A stretch of DNA of 64,000 nucleotides. It comes from Amia ocellicauda. Taxonomy: Eukaryota > Chordata > Actinopteri > Amiiformes > Amiidae. A program made the translations under genes and the position numbers. The stretch lies in contig NC_089863.1 in the NCBI RefSeq assembly GCF_036373705.1, forward strand, positions 23,582,417 through 23,646,416, read 5' to 3'. This document shows positions 61,601 through 64,000 of this stretch, one piece after another. Every line of letters starts with the position of its first letter. Position 1 is the stretch's first letter. The notes under the pieces are model-generated. The model was not told where the DNA came from. It did not search any database and worked only from the letters and a program-made list of their open reading frames with translations.

Positions 61601-63044
61601 TGGGCATGGAGGCGCTGGCTGAGATGGTTCCCACGCTGGCTGCGATACTCCCCCCTCTCTTCGAGGTGAGTGCGGACGTCGGAAACCACAACGATTCCCC
61701 AAACGAGCTGCCCCTGCCCCCAACACACAGAGCACACACACAGACCCACAACACCCTGCAGTACCAAGTGTGTCAATTCTCTACCCGGTGTGTTAATGAT
61801 CCTGGGCTGGTGTAGTGAGCGTGTTGCTGCCCTGTTCTAGTGAGCCGTGTTTGTGTTCATGTGCTTTGTGCGTGTATTGATATGTTACATGTGTGTAAAT
61901 TGTCTTTCCAGCCTGACCCCCTGGCAGATTACTTCCCTGCAGCCGGCGGTGGGGGTGGTCCGGGGCAGGAGCAGACTGCAGACCCCCAGGATGAAGAGAC
62001 CGATGTCGGGGACAGGAGGGCGTCTCTGCCCGTGGCGCTGGAGCCCGAGCATCTCCCATCAGGTACAATCTGAGGAGATGAGCCCAAATTATATTATTTA
62101 ATTGTGATATCGTTCTCACGGCTGTAGAAATGGTTGTTCCTGTTATTTCCTGCAACCCGGGAGCTTCGAACCCCATCCAGAAACCAGGGTAGCAGGACAG
62201 TCTCGGGGGGAGGCGCAGGGACAGAAACAGTGACGCGTGTTTCGCTCTGCATTTCAGGGGCTGCAGAGGCGCCGGCCACGGACAGGAGCCCCTCCCGGTG
62301 GACGAAAGTCTGCCGCTTCTTCGCGCGGATCCCGGCCGCCGTCTCCTCCCGGCTGCACTGGGTGAGGGTGGGGCGCGTGTGACCCCCAGGCCCCGGAGTC
62401 CAGCCTGTCTGTGATGTTTGTCCCAGGTGAGTTTTCAGGCTTTTTACGTTGCTATCAAGTCATGTGGATCGACTGAAGCCTGTTAATAATAACGAATATA
62501 ATTGGTTGTGTCACTGCCACAACTTAATTGTGTATTTGTCCACTTATTGTGTTGCATAATAAAATAATCGTATTTTTAAATTTGGTTCAATAACTGCTAA
62601 CTAAGAGACTCTTCCGGTGGTTCACCAAGAGGCAGTTGGAGTTTTGACCCGGAAGTGCTTGTTATCGTGGCAAAATGGCCACGTGGTGGATATTGCACAG
62701 TTTACTTTCAGAGTGAAAACAAACTTCGAATCAAATTCACCATCAGGTTTGAACGCATTTTACTTGGGTTTCGGATTGAGATTTGTGTAACTGAAGTTTT
62801 CTCTCTCTTTCTTTCTCTCTCTCAGCCTGCAATTGTCATCCAGTATGGGTCCAACCCTCAGCCAGGATCACAGCCCAGCAGGGTGGGGGACGGTGTGGGA
62901 GATGGAAACACCAGCGTCTTCCTGTTTTATTTAATTTTTGTGCTGGTTTTATTCTACACTAATACTCGAGTTGTGCAATACCTGGATCATTTCTGCCTGT
63001 CACATGGTTCACTAATTTGTCCATCTGTGTGTGTAGATATATAA
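58681..63044 (+). CDS. Double SIAH-type RING protein with C-terminal membrane anchor, putative E3 ubiquitin ligase
   Basis: Six exons fit in phase: 58681-58707, 58797-59030, 61399-61665, 61912-62062, 62258-62361 and 62826-63044, giving 333 aa. Exon 2 carries a C3HC4 RING finger (CTLC, MQCKAGHLLCAKC, CPTC). Exon 3 carries a second one (CPVC, LQCRAGHLVCIDC, CPIC). Both resemble the SIAH RING closely. No SIAH substrate-binding (SINA) domain follows. Instead there are an acidic Gly-rich linker (exon 4), a basic stretch (exon 5) and an exon 6 with a hydrophobic segment (SVFLFYLIFVLVLFY) about 50 residues from the end. Expected role: ubiquitin transfer at a membrane. The reading frame is continuous across all junctions. 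Exon 5 can also be read through to a stop at 62380-62382, giving a soluble form. The gene may match an annotated fish RING protein that I do not recall. Confidence 0.82.
59031..61398 (+). other. Intron 2 of the double-RING gene
   Basis: About 2.4 kb of AT-rich sequence with no recognisable exon or repeat. Confidence 0.7.
62558..62563 (+). promoter_or_regulatory. Intronic polyadenylation signal in the double-RING gene
   Basis: AATAAA lies 176 bases after the stop that results from reading through the exon 5 donor. It could end a shorter transcript lacking the membrane anchor. Confidence 0.5.
62602..62680 (+). repeat. Copy of the coiled-coil gene's promoter blocks within intron 5 of the double-RING gene
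   Basis: Block 1 (62602-62626) matches the minus strand of 38610-38634 at 23 of 25 positions. Block 2 (62642-62680) matches 38503-38541 at 35 of 39, all four differences being transitions. Spacing between blocks is 15 bp here and 68 bp there. It retains ETS-type CCGGAAG and YY1-like AAAATGGCC words. Confidence 0.75.
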
Positions 63045-63485
63045 ATATGTATTGAAAATTATTTATAAAACTATTCTGGCAAGAGATATATTGCACCTTG
63101 CAGCCCTGCACCTGGGTCCACTTATCATGGCCACAGTGATTTCAATGTTCATTTTATTTCATTAGTGGGATTTTTACATATTTTTTAAACGATTAAGCTT
63201 TAAATAGTTTGTTACCTGGTCAGTTCTTCAGGTCAGTGCTTGTGTTGTATTACAGCGCCATACAGTCTCATAATGCAATAGTGGTCCAATTGTGTTCCAG
63301 ACTTTTGTTAATAATAGATGATGTTGCTGTTGACCGGTCCCTTTGTAGTCTTTACATGTATATCTATACATTATATGTTTGTTCGTACATATGTGTGCTC
63401 ATACAAATGTTTACAAGATGGTAGGCTTAATAAGCCTGTGTTAGTTTCATGTTATGCCAAGTTGGCTATGGTTAGTGGGGCATCA

Positions 63486-63491
63486 AATAAA
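63486..63491 (+). promoter_or_regulatory. Polyadenylation signal of the double-RING gene (long form)
   Basis: AATAAA downstream of the exon 6 stop at 63044, the first canonical signal I see after it. Confidence 0.5.
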
Positions 63492-63619
63492 ATCCTGCTT
63501 AGGGCCCCCAAAAGCCTAGAAACAGCCCTAAAAGAGACTGACTGCATGCACTTAATGGAGCTGCTGCTGAAATGAGGGTTTCCACGCAGCCTAAACAGGA
63601 GGAAGTGACTGAGCAGCAG

Positions 63620-63905
63620 ATGAGAATCCCTTGAGGTTTACAGGACATCTTCATTTTATTTTAAAAGGGATCTAAATAAAGGGGACTTCAGAGCAAACAC
63701 CGAGACAATCAGGACTGCAAAAGCCACTCAAACAAGGGGGATTGGAGAATCACCATCTGGCCTGCGTTTGGAGAAACTGCATTCTTGAAAGTGAGTTTCA
63801 AAATGAGATCACTATTGCTTGATCTCCACAAGGCATCTCCATTACATTACAGATGTACTACAGCATGCCTTGAGAGGGCAATACAGCCAGCATAATTCTG
63901 GACTG
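63620..63905 (-). repeat. Interspersed repeat, copy 2 of an inverted pair
   Basis: Inverse of the repeat at 51235-51600, with shared words GAGGTTTACAGGAC, CTGCGTTTGGAGAAACTGC, TTCTTGAAAGTGAGTTT and TTACATTACAGATGTA. Similarity is patchy, so the family is old. Confidence 0.7.
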
Positions 63906-64000
63906 GAGCTGGAAGTAGGAGGGTTATTGTACTTGTTTGTGATGAACGGGCTTGAGCCATCATCCTAAAACTGAAACCCAAAAATACAAGAACGCCATTA

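Larger units (their letters stand above)
63045..64000. other. 3' UTR and downstream sequence of the double-RING gene
   Basis: A polyadenylation signal AATAAA lies at 63486-63491, about 440 bases after the stop. No further gene is seen; the inverted repeat copy at 63620-63905 occupies most of the rest. Confidence 0.5.

Noticed and set aside
62655-62825. Upstream extension of the double-RING exon 6 frame as an independent gene start
   Set aside because: The frame begins at GTG, not ATG, and a good acceptor at 62825 marks the exon edge.

Overview
The window is nuclear DNA of a ray-finned fish. It has intron-containing genes with GT/AG junctions, two rapunzel-family genes (a family I know from fishes), a fish-type Toll-like receptor, and a load of fish repeats: Tc1/mariner elements, IS630-like elements, hAT elements and MITEs, and CR1/L2-clade LINEs. 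The 3' part of the CR1-like LINE resembles repeats I associate with non-teleost fishes such as gar, bowfin or sturgeon, but that placement is from memory and tentative.

Layout. 1-8.3 kb: mostly non-coding, with one decayed Tc1 element (3.06-4.30 kb). 8.3-12.4 kb: two tandem rapunzel-like genes on the minus strand. 12.4-26.5 kb: long non-coding stretch with a Tc1 element (14.4-15.9 kb) and two palindromic MITEs. 26.5-29.1 kb: dead CR1-like LINE on the minus strand. 30.9-33.3 kb: two-exon gene for a probably secreted PI-PLC X-domain protein (plus), with a Tc1 relic in its intron. 35.0-35.7 kb: fold-back element. 35.8-38.4 kb: four-exon minus-strand gene for a putative nuclear coiled-coil/basic protein. 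39.4-47.3 kb: Tc1 relics, an L2 relic and two nearly identical Tc1 copies in opposite orientation. 47.6-50.4 kb: Toll-like receptor (minus). 50.8-58.4 kb: dispersed repeats, a BED-finger hAT relic and a cluster of spliced IS630-like transposase copies. 58.7-63.0 kb: six-exon plus-strand gene for a protein with two SIAH-type RING fingers and a C-terminal membrane anchor.

The genes do not form an operon or obvious pathway. The rapunzel pair is a tandem duplication; the PI-PLC-like, TLR and double-RING genes are separate units. The most novel-looking items are the double-RING tail-anchored protein without a visible SINA domain, its possible alternative soluble 3' end, and a promoter-like ETS/YY1 sequence shared between the front of the coiled-coil gene and an intron of the double-RING gene.
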